64,000 nucleotides of DNA from Algoriphagus sp. NG3. GTDB taxonomy: Bacteria; Bacteroidota; Bacteroidia; Cytophagales; Cyclobacteriaceae. Positions 9,736-18,476 of this stretch are shown piece after piece. The stretch lies in the NCBI RefSeq assembly GCF_034119865.1, contig NZ_CP139421.1:1612001-1676000 (forward strand), given 5' to 3'. The position numbers and the translations under genes are program-made. The notes below the pieces were generated by a model. The model saw only the letters and a program-made list of their open reading frames with translations. It was not told the DNA's origin and searched no databases. Each line of letters begins with the position of its first letter. The first letter of the stretch is position 1.

Positions 9736-9743
9736 CAAATATA
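9736..9743 (-). promoter_or_regulatory. putative -7 box of the tyrS promoter
   Basis: The minus strand reads TATATTTG, an exact match to the Bacteroidota primary sigma -7 consensus TAnnTTTG, 23 bp before the chosen tyrS ATG. The -33 element is not clear, so this is a half-supported promoter. Confidence 0.55.
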
Positions 9744-9891
9744 GACTTGTCAATGGAAGGAATGAAGGAAAGGATAAAAGCATTCAAGGAAAATTCAATC
9801 ATGCTAGCATTTGAATGATACACTTGATACAAATCCTCCTAGTAAAAATTTGTTTTTTGTTTACTTTCAGAGTCTAAATCAATTCTCAAAT

Positions 9892-12800
9892 ATGAACTTA
9901 AAACAAAAGCTTTTTTCTTTTCTGTTTGCATGCGCTCTTGGTACAGCTGCTAACGGGCAAGAAGCACCCAAATGGATGCGATATCCAGCAATATCGCCTG
10001 ACGGATCTCAGATTGTATTTACTTATAAGGGTGATCTGTATTTGGTGGGAAGTACCGGTGGAGACGCCAGGCAGATTACTTTTCATGAGGCGCATGATTT
10101 TATGCCAGTTTGGAGCAGGGATGGAAAGCAGATTGCCTTTGCCTCAGATCGCTATGGCAACTTTGATGTTTTCCTAATGAGTCCATCCGGAGGAGCTGCG
10201 AAAAGGCTGACCTATCATTCCAATGATGAATTGCCATTTGAATTTTCGGCTGATGATCAATCCGTGGTATTTGGTAGCAATAGGATGGATGTGGCAGAAC
10301 ACAGGCAATTTCCCACTGCATCCCAGCCTGAGCTATATTCAGTACCTAGAGAAGGAGGCAGGGTAGATCAGGTTTTCACCATCCCGGCTGAATACGTGCA
10401 GAGTAATAAGGATGGCAGCAAACTGCTTTACCATGACAAAAAAGGTGGTGAAAACGAATGGAGAAAACATCATCAATCCGCAATAGCCAGGGATATCTGG
10501 GTGTATGACAAAGCCGCTGACACGCACACCATGCTTACCAGCTTTTATGGAGAGGACCGTAATCCCGTTTTTTCACCTGATGAATCGGAGGTCTACTACT
10601 TGAGTGAGGAAAACGGCAACTTCAATGTCTTCGCTATGGATATCAGCAATCCTAAGCAAACTACAGCGCTTACGACATTGGAAAAATATCCAGTTCGCTT
10701 CCTGAGTATTTCCAATGAGGGATTGATGAGTTTCAGTTATGATGGGGAGCTATATACGCTTCGTAAAGGAGAACAACCCAAGAAACTTGCTGTAAAAATA
10801 GAGACCCAGTCTATCAACAATCCGGATAGCTTCATCAGTATCAATGGTGGTGTGCGTGAAATGGCTATTTCGCCAGATGGCAAGGAGATAGCTTTTGTGG
10901 CCAGAGGAGAGGTATTTGTCACATCTGTAGATGGTTCGTTTACCAAAAGGATAACAAATACACCAGAACAAGAGCGATTTGTAGAATTTTCCCCGGACGG
11001 AAAATCCATCATTTATTCCAGTGAGAGGGGAAATAAATGGCAGATTTTTCAGAGTACAAAAGTGAGGGCAGAGGAGCCTTTCTTTTTTGCATCAACCTTG
11101 TTAGAGGAGAGCGCACTCGTAAGTTTAGAAGGAGAAGCCTATTTGCCTAAGTTTTCCCCAGATGGGAAAAAACTGGCCTATGTTGAAGATCGACGCACGC
11201 TGAAAGTGTTGGATCTGTCTTCCAAGGAAAGCGTGAACCTTATGACACCAGACCAGTTGTTCCATATGAGGGACGGAGACCAGTATTTCACCTGGAGCCC
11301 GGATAGCAAATGGCTCCTGGCTACCTATCGGCCTACTATGGCTAACTCGGAAGTTGTGCTTTTGGATGCTTCGGGTAAAGAAGCTATGAAAAATCTCACA
11401 AAAAGCGGTTATGGTGACGAGGCTGCCAAATGGGTAAACGAAGGAAAGCAAATGCTGTGGTTTTCCAATAGAGATGGGCTTCGCAGCTATGCGACCAGTG
11501 GTCAAAGCCAAAATGATGTATATACCATGTTTTTTGACAAAGCTGCCTGGGATAAGTTTACGTTATCCAAAGAAGATTTTGACCTACTGAAGGAAATAGA
11601 GAAGGCTAATAAAAAGGATAAGGAAGATGACAAAGAAAAGGATAAAAAGGAGGATGCAAAAGATAAAGCAATAGCACCGCTGACGTTTGATTGGGATGGA
11701 ATAGAGGAACGCAAGGCTAAATTGACCATTCACTCATCATCTCTAGGTGATGCTGTCCTATCAAAGGATGGAGAGAAGCTGTATTATCTGGCGGCCTTTG
11801 AAAAAGGCATGAATCTCTGGAGCACTGACCTGAGAACGAAGGAGACAAAACAAGAGCTTGCTTTGGATACAAATTACGGCAGCTTAGAGTGGGATAAGGA
11901 TCAAAAGAATCTTTACCTACTCAGCAACGGAACCATATCCAAAATCAATCCCGAGGGAATGAAAAAGGAAACCATCAAAATCTCCGGGGAGATGACTTTC
12001 GATAAGAATGCAGAGCGGGTCTATATGTTTGACCACATTTGGTTAAGAACGAAGGGGATATTCTATTCTCCCGATATGCATGGGGTAGATTGGGAAGAGG
12101 CCAAAGTTGATTATGAAAAATACCTTCCACATATCGGGAATAGCTATGAATTTGCTGAGATGATCTCAGAAATGATCGGTGAGCTGAATGTATCCCATGC
12201 GGGTGCACGCTACTCCCGGTCAGTGGATATGGCAGACCAGACCGCTTCATTGGGAGTGTTCTGGGATTATAAACATACTGGAAATGGCATCAAGGTGACT
12301 GAGATTATCTCCGGGGGGCCTTTGGATAAATCAGATCTAGATGTGGAAAAAGGCATGATCATAGAGAAAATAGATGGAGAAGCAGTGGATGCGACTACTG
12401 ATTTTGCACGTCTTCTAAACCGAAAAGCCAATAAATTCACTCTGATTGAACTTGTGAACCCTGGTTCCGGAGACCGTAAGCAGCTTACTGTAAAGCCGAT
12501 AACACTAAGAGAAGAAGGGCAGTTGCTTTATAAACGATGGGTAAAAACCAACCAGATGGAGGTAGATAGTCTGAGTGGGGGCAAACTGGGATATGTGCAT
12601 ATACCAGGGATGAGTGATGGCCCTTATCGAAATGTCTATGAGGAGATGATGGGTAAATACCATGATAAGGAAGCAGTGGTAGTGGACACCAGGTTTAATG
12701 GTGGTGGGGATTTGGTAGCGGATCTGGCCATGTTCTTTACCGGGGAGAAATTTATCACTTATGCAACAGAGGCCAAAGAAGTAGGGTATGAACCTACTGC

Positions 12801-13131
12801 CAGATGGACTAAGCCTACCTTGGCGATGTTCAATGAGGCCAATTATTCTGACGGACACTGCTTTGCATGTGGATATACAGATTTGAAGATAGGCAAGACC
12901 GTAGGTATGCCTACACCGGGTACCTGTTCATTTGCCGGATGGGAAAGCCTGCCGGATGGAGGAAGATGGGGCGCGGTTCCTATTTCCGCTAAAAATAAAG
13001 CAGGGGAATGGATGGAAAACAATGAAACCAGACCTCAGTTTCTGGTGAAAAACATGCCGGGAAAAATAGATAAGGGAATAGACCAGCAACTTGAAAAGGC
13101 AATAGAAGAGTTATTAAAAGAAATTGAGTGA
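9892..13131 (+). CDS. secreted tricorn-like S41 protease with N-terminal beta-propellers and PDZ domain
   Basis: The start is the ATG at 9892, giving a 1079-residue protein with a signal peptide (MNLKQKLFSFLFACALGTAANGQ); the upstream open frame begins with TTG and lacks this logic. Residues from about 25 to 560 are TolB/PD40-type propeller repeats (ISPDGSQIVF, FSPDGKSIIY, FSPDGKKLAY). A Lys/Asp/Glu-rich linker near 580-600 precedes a second propeller-like part. A PDZ region follows (about 815-870, ISGGPLDKSDL), then the S41 peptidase core with DTRFNGGGD and the NYSDGHCF segment holding the likely nucleophile Ser. By analogy with tricorn, it would degrade peptides, here in the periplasm or outside the cell. 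A terminator follows directly. Confidence 0.92.
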   Translation: MNLKQKLFSFLFACALGTAANGQEAPKWMRYPAISPDGSQIVFTYKGDLYLVGSTGGDARQITFHEAHDFMPVWSRDGKQIAFASDRYGNFDVFLMSPSGGAAKRLTYHSNDELPFEFSADDQSVVFGSNRMDVAEHRQFPTASQPELYSVPREGGRVDQVFTIPAEYVQSNKDGSKLLYHDKKGGENEWRKHHQSAIARDIWVYDKAADTHTMLTSFYGEDRNPVFSPDESEVYYLSEENGNFNVFAMDISNPKQTTALTTLEKYPVRFLSISNEGLMSFSYDGELYTLRKGEQPKKLAVKIETQSINNPDSFISINGGVREMAISPDGKEIAFVARGEVFVTSVDGSFTKRITNTPEQERFVEFSPDGKSIIYSSERGNKWQIFQSTKVRAEEPFFFASTLLEESALVSLEGEAYLPKFSPDGKKLAYVEDRRTLKVLDLSSKESVNLMTPDQLFHMRDGDQYFTWSPDSKWLLATYRPTMANSEVVLLDASGKEAMKNLTKSGYGDEAAKWVNEGKQMLWFSNRDGLRSYATSGQSQNDVYTMFFDKAAWDKFTLSKEDFDLLKEIEKANKKDKEDDKEKDKKEDAKDKAIAPLTFDWDGIEERKAKLTIHSSSLGDAVLSKDGEKLYYLAAFEKGMNLWSTDLRTKETKQELALDTNYGSLEWDKDQKNLYLLSNGTISKINPEGMKKETIKISGEMTFDKNAERVYMFDHIWLRTKGIFYSPDMHGVDWEEAKVDYEKYLPHIGNSYEFAEMISEMIGELNVSHAGARYSRSVDMADQTASLGVFWDYKHTGNGIKVTEIISGGPLDKSDLDVEKGMIIEKIDGEAVDATTDFARLLNRKANKFTLIELVNPGSGDRKQLTVKPITLREEGQLLYKRWVKTNQMEVDSLSGGKLGYVHIPGMSDGPYRNVYEEMMGKYHDKEAVVVDTRFNGGGDLVADLAMFFTGEKFITYATEAKEVGYEPTARWTKPTLAMFNEANYSDGHCFACGYTDLKIGKTVGMPTPGTCSFAGWESLPDGGRWGAVPISAKNKAGEWMENNETRPQFLVKNMPGKIDKGIDQQLEKAIEELLKEIE

Positions 13132-13140
13132 AAATGATAA

Positions 13141-13172
13141 AAAAAAACCTGGTAGCAATACCAGGTTTTTTA
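13141..13172. terminator. bidirectional terminator between tricorn-like protease and BlaI genes
   Basis: The stem AACCTGGTA / TACCAGGTT with a GCAA tetraloop is flanked by an A-run upstream and a T-run downstream, so it can terminate on both strands. It separates two convergent genes. Confidence 0.9.
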
Positions 13173-13186
13173 CTTTCCAGAGATGA

Positions 13187-13516
13187 TTACTGATAAGTTT
13201 TAGTATTCAGTGTTTCATCATTCTTGAAGAAATCAGTGAGTTTTCCGAAAGAATTTTCAAAATAGCCATCCAGCATTTTCTTGATAATAAAAGATCTGTA
13301 TTCGTCCTTAGAAACTATAGGAAAATACTCGTGACTTTTACCGTAGGATTTGTGGCTAACAAACCCTTTGCGCTCCAATATCCTCACAATAGTCGATACA
13401 GTATTGTAGGCTGGTTTTGGTTCTGTCATAGGAGTAAGGATGTCTTTCACGAATCCTCTTTCTATCTCCCAGAGGATCTGCATGATTTCCTCTTCTGCTC
13501 TTGTTAATGGTTTCAT
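13187..13516 (-). CDS. BlaI/MecI/CopY-family repressor
   Basis: This 109-residue winged-helix protein begins with MKPLTRAEEEIMQILWEIERGFVKDIL and carries AYNTVSTIVRILERKGFVSH, the recognition-helix and wing region of the penicillinase-repressor family. Such proteins bind DNA as dimers and are usually inactivated when a partner membrane peptidase (BlaR1/MecR1, M56) cleaves them. No such partner is adjacent: the neighbours are the tricorn-like protease (convergent) and a desaturase. Its regulon is therefore unknown; an unlinked M56 protein elsewhere in the genome is possible. Confidence 0.9.
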   Translation of the reverse strand: MKPLTRAEEEIMQILWEIERGFVKDILTPMTEPKPAYNTVSTIVRILERKGFVSHKSYGKSHEYFPIVSKDEYRSFIIKKMLDGYFENSFGKLTDFFKNDETLNTKTYQ

Positions 13517-13653
13517 AAGTAAGGCGTTAAGTTTTAATTGCTAGAAAATTATTCGTTTAGTTTCACAATTGCAAATAAAATCACCTTTACTTTTAATTTT
13601 TTTTATCTAAAGAGATAAGACGTTTACATAATATTTTATCCTGTTCAACAAAA

Positions 13654-13674
13654 AACGGCCTCAAGGAGGCCGTT
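13654..13674 (-). terminator. intrinsic terminator of the desaturase gene
   Basis: Perfect 9-bp arms (AACGGCCTC / GAGGCCGTT) with an AAG loop, followed on the minus strand by a run of T residues just past the desaturase stop. Confidence 0.88.
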
Positions 13675-13678
13675 AATT

Positions 13679-14428
13679 TTACGCAGGTCTTAACTTAATA
13701 ATCCTAGTCATGTGCAGCAATTTTACAATTGGATAAGTAGGATCAAATTCGTACCACTTTACTGCGAAATTAGGCCTGTTGGGCAGTTTGTGATGATTAT
13801 TCTGGAACAACTCACCCAACATCAGCACATCGAGCAAAAGACTGTTTTTTGACTTATCGTTGTTGTCAAAATTGGCGTAACCATACTTGTGGCCACTCCA
13901 GTTTACTATAGCGCCATGAACCGGCCCCATCAAGAAATGGATGGGGAGAAGAAAATACATCCACCAATGTGTACCTGCTAGATCAAATACGGAAATACAC
14001 AATACATAAATAGCTACATAAAGCAATCCCCAGCTTACCCTTACCAGCATGGTATCCGCAAATCGGTCAAATCTATTCCAATCAGGAATATCCTTTGAGA
14101 ATCTTTCTTCCGGTTTGAGGCGAAAAGAGAAGTATTCATTATATATGTTTTTAGTCTTCCACATCATCGTGAAGAGGTTTTCAGTATGATGGGGGCTGTG
14201 CGGGTCTTTGGGGGTGTCACTGTAGGCATGGTGCATTCTATGTAGAATAGCATATGCTCTAGGTGATAAATAAGAGCTACCCTGCCACATCCATGTGAAA
14301 AGATAGAAGAATTTTTCCCAAAATTTGTTCATATAGAACATTTGATGGGCTGCATATCTGTGAAGAAAGAAGCTTTGGCAAAACAGGGAGAAATACCAAT
14401 GCAATAAGAAGAAAATGATGATTACCAC
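13679..14428 (-). CDS. membrane acyl-CoA/acyl-lipid delta-9-type fatty acid desaturase
   Basis: The three histidine boxes that bind the di-iron centre are present: HRYAAH near residue 23, HRMHHAYSD near 63, and NNHHKLPN near 210. The order and spacing match stearoyl-CoA desaturase-like enzymes, which insert a cis double bond in saturated acyl chains. Hydrophobic segments before box 1 and between boxes 2 and 3 fit the usual multi-pass membrane topology. The protein (249 aa) is at the short end for the family, with little sequence before box 1. A TATATTTG box sits 28 bp upstream of the ATG on the minus strand (14456-14463). Substrate and regiochemistry are inference. Confidence 0.93.
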   Translation of the reverse strand: MVIIIFFLLHWYFSLFCQSFFLHRYAAHQMFYMNKFWEKFFYLFTWMWQGSSYLSPRAYAILHRMHHAYSDTPKDPHSPHHTENLFTMMWKTKNIYNEYFSFRLKPEERFSKDIPDWNRFDRFADTMLVRVSWGLLYVAIYVLCISVFDLAGTHWWMYFLLPIHFLMGPVHGAIVNWSGHKYGYANFDNNDKSKNSLLLDVLMLGELFQNNHHKLPNRPNFAVKWYEFDPTYPIVKLLHMTRIIKLRPA

Positions 14429-14455
14429 TCGGTGAAGGATTTAATGTTAAAGTTG

Positions 14456-14463
14456 CAAATATA
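14456..14463 (-). promoter_or_regulatory. putative -7 box of the desaturase promoter
   Basis: The minus strand reads TATATTTG, an exact TAnnTTTG match, with 27 bp between it and the ATG at 14428. The -33 element is weak. Confidence 0.5.
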
Positions 14464-14570
14464 AGGTAACGTTTTCCAAGTAACGAATTCCAGCTATGTT
14501 CCATTCATTTTTTCGGGATGATATTTGTCATTTTTTCTGGAATATTAACCATTACCTGTAAATTTATAGG

Positions 14571-14936
14571 ATGGGAACTAGAAACAAGCCTTTAGATCTT
14601 TTGGTCAAAATCTTACTGGGAGGGATAGCAGTTTTGATTGCTGAGTTTTTCCTGAATGGAATCCATATAGACACTTTTATGACCGGGTTTTTGCTGGCAG
14701 CGGTTATTATTCTGATAAATATCACCCTGAAGCCTGTTTTGATAGTGTTGACTTTGCCTATAACAGTGCTGACTCTCGGTATTTTTTTGCTGGTGATCAA
14801 TGCATTGATGATCATGCTGGCAGATCATATTATACCGGGGTTTACTGTGGATGGTTTTTGGTGGGCAGTTTTATTCGCAATAGTCGTAAGCATCATAAAC
14901 TCTCTTTTTGGCAACAATTTGAATCTTACCCAGTAA
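14571..14936 (+). CDS. small four-helix membrane protein of the PF04020 (holin-like, superfamily IV) type
   Basis: This 121-residue protein has about four hydrophobic helices (roughly residues 11-27, 36-52, 53-82 and 97-112) joined by short loops. The conserved look of PF04020 is present in NITLKPVLIVLTLPITVLTLG and FWWAVLFAIVVSIINSLF. These proteins were named for distant resemblance to phage holins but are widespread chromosomal inner-membrane proteins of unknown role. No phage gene is nearby, so a lysis function is not supported. It is divergent from the desaturase gene. Confidence 0.82.
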   Translation: MGTRNKPLDLLVKILLGGIAVLIAEFFLNGIHIDTFMTGFLLAAVIILINITLKPVLIVLTLPITVLTLGIFLLVINALMIMLADHIIPGFTVDGFWWAVLFAIVVSIINSLFGNNLNLTQ

Positions 14937-15182
14937 AGATGGAGAACTTCCTATATTTTAAATTCCGTTGAATTTTTGCTGTACTGATAGGTTAAAATGT
15001 GTTTTCTGCTTCTTATTCAGGTTTTTATGGCCTTAAGAATCCTACGGTTTTGCAACATTTTTTTTATCAGACTTTGTTGTTTTAATTAAAATCGATTAGA
15101 TTTTGATACTATATTACTATTCTATTTAGTACTATTGAACCGCTAATCACTGAACAATAACTATTCTTTAACTATTTGACCC

Positions 15183-15746
15183 ATGTCAATATCAAATCCA
15201 GGTTTTGATCCTACGCGTATCGGCGAGCTGAAGGAAGAGCTAGATAAGCTCAAAAAACCGTTTAAAATCATTCCCGACGAGGAAAACTCAGATGAGTTTG
15301 TGAATTTCTATTTTATTGGAATGTATCAGGGAAAGGAGGTCATTTACGATGCGGCATTATATACGCTCAGATTGCACCATGCAAGTGAAGTATATGAGCT
15401 TGCCGAACATAAAGCTGCCCAGAAATTCCCTGATTTCAATGGAATCTCTTATGAAGAAGATGAAAACGGAAATTTAAAACCACTCACCAGCGAAGAAGAG
15501 GAAATCGGTTGGTTTATCACCGAGATTATAATGGAGATAGAAGAAGAAGAAAGTGTGAAAGTGCAGGAATTTGTGGACGTGGACACTCACCATGATTTTG
15601 GGATAGGGGTGGATGCAGCTCTGAATGTAGATCACATCGATGAGATTGTTATTTCAAACTTTATCAAAGAATTCAACGACGATACACTTGAATTGGATGA
15701 TACCATGTATTCCTTCCAATCTGAGGAAGAAGATATAGAAGATTAA
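15183..15746 (+). CDS. acidic hypothetical protein, Bacteroidota type
   Basis: This 187-residue protein is cytoplasmic-looking, with no signal peptide or membrane helix. It is rich in Asp and Glu, especially near 100-125 and over the last 15 residues (SEEEDIED). The central part, with FYFIGMYQGKEVIYDAALYTLRLHHASEVYELAEHKA in segments, looks like a folded alpha/beta domain rather than low complexity. I do not recognise a named family. A terminator-like hairpin directly follows, abutting the next gene. Open-frame length, a clean ATG and neighbouring gene spacing support a real gene. Confidence 0.8.
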   Translation: MSISNPGFDPTRIGELKEELDKLKKPFKIIPDEENSDEFVNFYFIGMYQGKEVIYDAALYTLRLHHASEVYELAEHKAAQKFPDFNGISYEEDENGNLKPLTSEEEEIGWFITEIIMEIEEEESVKVQEFVDVDTHHDFGIGVDAALNVDHIDEIVISNFIKEFNDDTLELDDTMYSFQSEEEDIED

Positions 15747-15773
15747 ATTGATTTCCATATTAACTCTAAGCTG

Positions 15774-15799
15774 CGCTTGCTGAACACAAGCGTTTTTTT
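15774..15799 (+). terminator. intrinsic terminator abutting the HDAC-like gene start
   Basis: A CGCTTG / CAAGCG stem with a 7-nt loop (15774-15792) is followed by seven T residues (15793-15799). The next base begins the ATG of the HDAC-like gene. It can end the hypothetical-protein transcript, and it also forces any read-through transcript to carry a hairpin right before the start codon. Confidence 0.7.
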
Positions 15800-16702
15800 A
15801 TGCTCAAAATTTCCTTTTCATCAGTTTATAACCATCCTCTTCCTAAAGGACATAGGTTTCCTATGCTCAAGTATGAATTGCTTCCAGGACAATTGATACA
15901 TGAAGGGATAGTCGATGAAGAGAATTTTTTTGAACCAGTGCCTTTGGACGAAAAGTGGATTATGAATACCCACACGCCTGAGTATTGGCATAAACTTAAA
16001 AATCTGACCCTTTCAAAGCCAGAGATCCGGGCGACAGGATTTCCGCTTACAGAAGCACTTGTAAACAGGGAAACCACTATTGCAAACGGCTCTATTCAGG
16101 CAGCACTTTTCGCGTTGCAGTACGGCATAGGAATGAATATAGCAGGCGGAACTCACCATGCTTTTGCGGATAGAGGTGAAGGGTTTTGCCTCTTAAATGA
16201 TCTTGCTATCACTTCTAATTATTTGATTGAAAATAAGTTGGTTAATAATGTTTTGATTGTTGATCTAGATGTGCATCAGGGCAATGGGACCGCAAGTATT
16301 TTTGAAGAGAATCCCCAGGTGTTCACGTTCAGCATGCATGGCGAGAAGAACTACCCCATGAGAAAGACCACCTCAGATCTTGATTATGCATTAGCGGATG
16401 GAATAGGAGATGTGGAGTATTTGAGGATATTAGAAAAGCAGTTGGATAAAATAGTGACTGATTTCACGCCAGATTTCATCATTTATCAGTCAGGGGTAGA
16501 TGTGTTGGAAAGCGATAAATTAGGAAGGCTTGGAATGACCTTGTCTGGAGTCCGACAGCGGGACAGCATGGTGCTTAATTTTGGCAAATCACTTGGAGTG
16601 CCTATTATGTGCTGCATGGGAGGAGGGTATTCTTCACAGGTCTCCAAAATAGTAGATGCCCATACCCAGGTGTATAGAATTGCCCAAGATCTATATTTCT
16701 AA
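15800..16702 (+). CDS. histone-deacetylase-like amidohydrolase (AcuC/class II-type)
   Basis: This 300-residue arginase/deacetylase-fold enzyme shows the family motifs GGTHHAF (catalytic His pair), GFCLLNDLAI, the zinc-binding DLDVHQGNGT near residues 154-163, and a C-terminal GGGYS. These enzymes remove acetyl groups from lysines or from acetylated polyamines and small amides, and are cytoplasmic in bacteria. The start MLKISFSSVYNHPLPKGHRF fits the family N-terminus well, so the ATG at 15800 is likely right even though it touches a terminator T-run. Its true substrate cannot be read; a polyamine-type substrate would fit the deoxyhypusine-synthase-like gene nearby, but that is speculation. Confidence 0.93.
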   Translation: MLKISFSSVYNHPLPKGHRFPMLKYELLPGQLIHEGIVDEENFFEPVPLDEKWIMNTHTPEYWHKLKNLTLSKPEIRATGFPLTEALVNRETTIANGSIQAALFALQYGIGMNIAGGTHHAFADRGEGFCLLNDLAITSNYLIENKLVNNVLIVDLDVHQGNGTASIFEENPQVFTFSMHGEKNYPMRKTTSDLDYALADGIGDVEYLRILEKQLDKIVTDFTPDFIIYQSGVDVLESDKLGRLGMTLSGVRQRDSMVLNFGKSLGVPIMCCMGGGYSSQVSKIVDAHTQVYRIAQDLYF

Positions 16703-16748
16703 GTGAAAGGCTCGGAGTTAAAAATCCTATGAGATTCTCAGTCTTTTC

Positions 16749-16777
16749 TTGTAAAGTCAATACTTTCTTTATATTTG
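16749..16777 (+). promoter_or_regulatory. promoter of the OmpH-like gene
   Basis: A TTG at 16749-16751 and an exact TATATTTG (TAnnTTTG) at 16770-16777 are separated by 18 bp, close to the Bacteroidota sigma-ABfr consensus spacing. The expected start of transcription is about 20 bp before the GTG at 16806. Confidence 0.65.
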
Positions 16778-16805
16778 CGCCCTTGTAATCAATAACATCA
16801 ACAAA

Positions 16806-17405
16806 GTGAAAAGAGGACTAAAATTAATCGGTGCATTGAGCCTTGCTACAGTGCTTTTATATGGCTGCGATAAGGCAGGAACTTCCACCACTACCAGCGA
16901 AGGAACAGCTAAAGAGGTTTCCCATGGAGATTTGGCTATTGCTTTCGTTTACACTGACAGTGTGATCAATAAGTACGATTACTTTAAGACGAGGTCCGAG
17001 GAACTCACTGAAAAGGGCAAAAAATTTGAAGGTGACCTTCAAAGTAGAGCAAGGGGTTTTGAGCAGGAGATTCAGAATTTCCAACAGACAGGTGGAAATA
17101 TGACCCAAAATCAGGCTAGGGCTAAGCAGGAAGAACTGGCCAAAAAAGAACAGAATCTAATGACTTACAGGGATAATCTGATGCAGGAATTGTCTTCTGA
17201 TGAGTCTGCACTCTATAGTGAAGTTTATGATAGAGTGCAGAAATACTTGAAAAAGTATGCTGAAGATAACAACCTTTCAGTGATTTTGAGCTACACACGA
17301 GGCGGAGCTGTGTGGTATGGCAATGATGCGCTTGACCTTACCTCTTCTGTAATTGAAGGGTTGAACAAGGAGTACACAGCAGCACCTGCAGACACTGCAA
17401 AATAA
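16806..17405 (+). CDS. OmpH/Skp-family periplasmic chaperone-like lipoprotein
   Basis: This 199-residue protein starts at a GTG. It opens with a lipoprotein-type signal (MKRGLKLIGALSLATVLLYGC), predicting lipidation at Cys21. A long helical, charged region follows (about 55-150), typical of the Skp tentacles that cage unfolded outer-membrane proteins. A short beta-rich end contains LSVILSYTRGGAVWYGNDALDLT, which is characteristic of OmpH in Bacteroidota. Classical Skp is soluble in the periplasm, so a lipidated form would be membrane-tethered. It has its own promoter (16749-16777) and terminator. Confidence 0.9.
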   Translation: MKRGLKLIGALSLATVLLYGCDKAGTSTTTSEGTAKEVSHGDLAIAFVYTDSVINKYDYFKTRSEELTEKGKKFEGDLQSRARGFEQEIQNFQQTGGNMTQNQARAKQEELAKKEQNLMTYRDNLMQELSSDESALYSEVYDRVQKYLKKYAEDNNLSVILSYTRGGAVWYGNDALDLTSSVIEGLNKEYTAAPADTAK

Positions 17406-17430
17406 TTGTGAGACTCTTTCTTAATATAGA

Positions 17431-17455
17431 AACCCAGTTTAGGCTGGGTTTTTTT
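17431..17455 (+). terminator. intrinsic terminator of the OmpH-like gene
   Basis: A 7-bp stem AACCCAG / CTGGGTT with a 6-nt loop is followed by five further T residues. Confidence 0.87.
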
Positions 17456-17502
17456 GTGGGAAAAAATTGGGTAATTTTGATGTTCTAACGAAAATCTATA
17501 GA

Positions 17503-18474
17503 ATGAAAATCACTGAATTTTTAAAGCATAATTACCGTCACTTCAATGCTGCTGCACTGATAGACGCTGCTGAAGGGTATAAGACCCACTTGGATAATGG
17601 TGGTAAGATGATGATAACTCTTGCTGGAGCCATGTCCACAGCTGAGCTGGGTATTTCTCTGGCAGAGATGATCAGGCAGGACAAGGTTCAAATAATCACC
17701 TGCACAGGAGCTAACCTCGAAGAGGATGTTTTTAATTTGGTAGCCCATGATTATTATGAGCGGATTCCAAATTACCGGGAACTTACTCCTGCTCAGGAAC
17801 AGGATCTGGTGGAGCGTCATATGAATCGTGTGACTGATACCTGTATCCCGGAGATGGAAGCCATGCGTAGAATAGAAAACGTGATTCTTGAAGAATGGGT
17901 GAAAGCTGACCAGGTGGGTGAAGCTTATTTCCCTCATGAGTTTTTCTATAAAATCCTGCTTTCTGGCAAATTAGAAGGTTCTTATCAAATAGATCCTAAA
18001 AACAGCTGGTTATTGGAAGCAGCCAAGAAAAATATCCCAATCATTGTTCCGGGATGGGAGGATTCTACTTTGGGCAACATGTTTGCAGGTCACGTGATCT
18101 CCGGTGACGTAAAGAATGTGCATACAGTGAGGACTGGCATAGAGTACATGATGTACCTTGCAGAGTGGTATACCAATACCGCTACAGACGAAAGTACGAT
18201 TGGTTTTTTCCAGATTGGCGGGGGAATTGCAGGAGACTTCCCTATATGTGTGGTGCCGATGTTGCATCAGGATCTACAAAGAGAAAATGTGCCTCTTTGG
18301 GGCTATTTCTGCCAGATTTCTGACTCGACCACTTCCTATGGCTCATATTCCGGTGCGGTGCCCAATGAAAAAATTACTTGGGGCAAACTTGGAATAGATA
18401 CACCTAAATTTATTATCGAGTCTGATGCAACGATCGTAGCGCCATTGGTATTTGCCATTGTGCTAGATCAATAA
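17503..18474 (+). CDS. deoxyhypusine-synthase-like enzyme (possible homospermidine/polyamine synthase)
   Basis: This 323-residue protein of the deoxyhypusine synthase fold starts at the ATG at 17503, since MKITEFLKHNYRHFNAAALIDAA matches the family; the open frame upstream crosses the previous terminator region. NAD-binding glycine-rich segments are visible (TLAGAMSTAELG, TCTGANLEEDVF). Near the end, GAVPNEKITWGKL holds the conserved lysine (about residue 296) that forms the aminobutyl-enzyme intermediate. Bacteria lack eIF5A, so homologues act instead on polyamines; several are homospermidine synthases. The exact substrate is inference. The OmpA-family gene starts 2 bp downstream, so the two are probably co-transcribed. 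Confidence 0.9.
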   Translation: MKITEFLKHNYRHFNAAALIDAAEGYKTHLDNGGKMMITLAGAMSTAELGISLAEMIRQDKVQIITCTGANLEEDVFNLVAHDYYERIPNYRELTPAQEQDLVERHMNRVTDTCIPEMEAMRRIENVILEEWVKADQVGEAYFPHEFFYKILLSGKLEGSYQIDPKNSWLLEAAKKNIPIIVPGWEDSTLGNMFAGHVISGDVKNVHTVRTGIEYMMYLAEWYTNTATDESTIGFFQIGGGIAGDFPICVVPMLHQDLQRENVPLWGYFCQISDSTTSYGSYSGAVPNEKITWGKLGIDTPKFIIESDATIVAPLVFAIVLDQ

Positions 18475-18476
18475 TT

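Noticed and set aside
14571..14936. Possible prophage holin
   Set aside because: PF04020-type proteins are chromosomal in many bacteria; no phage genes are near, so a lysis role is not supported.
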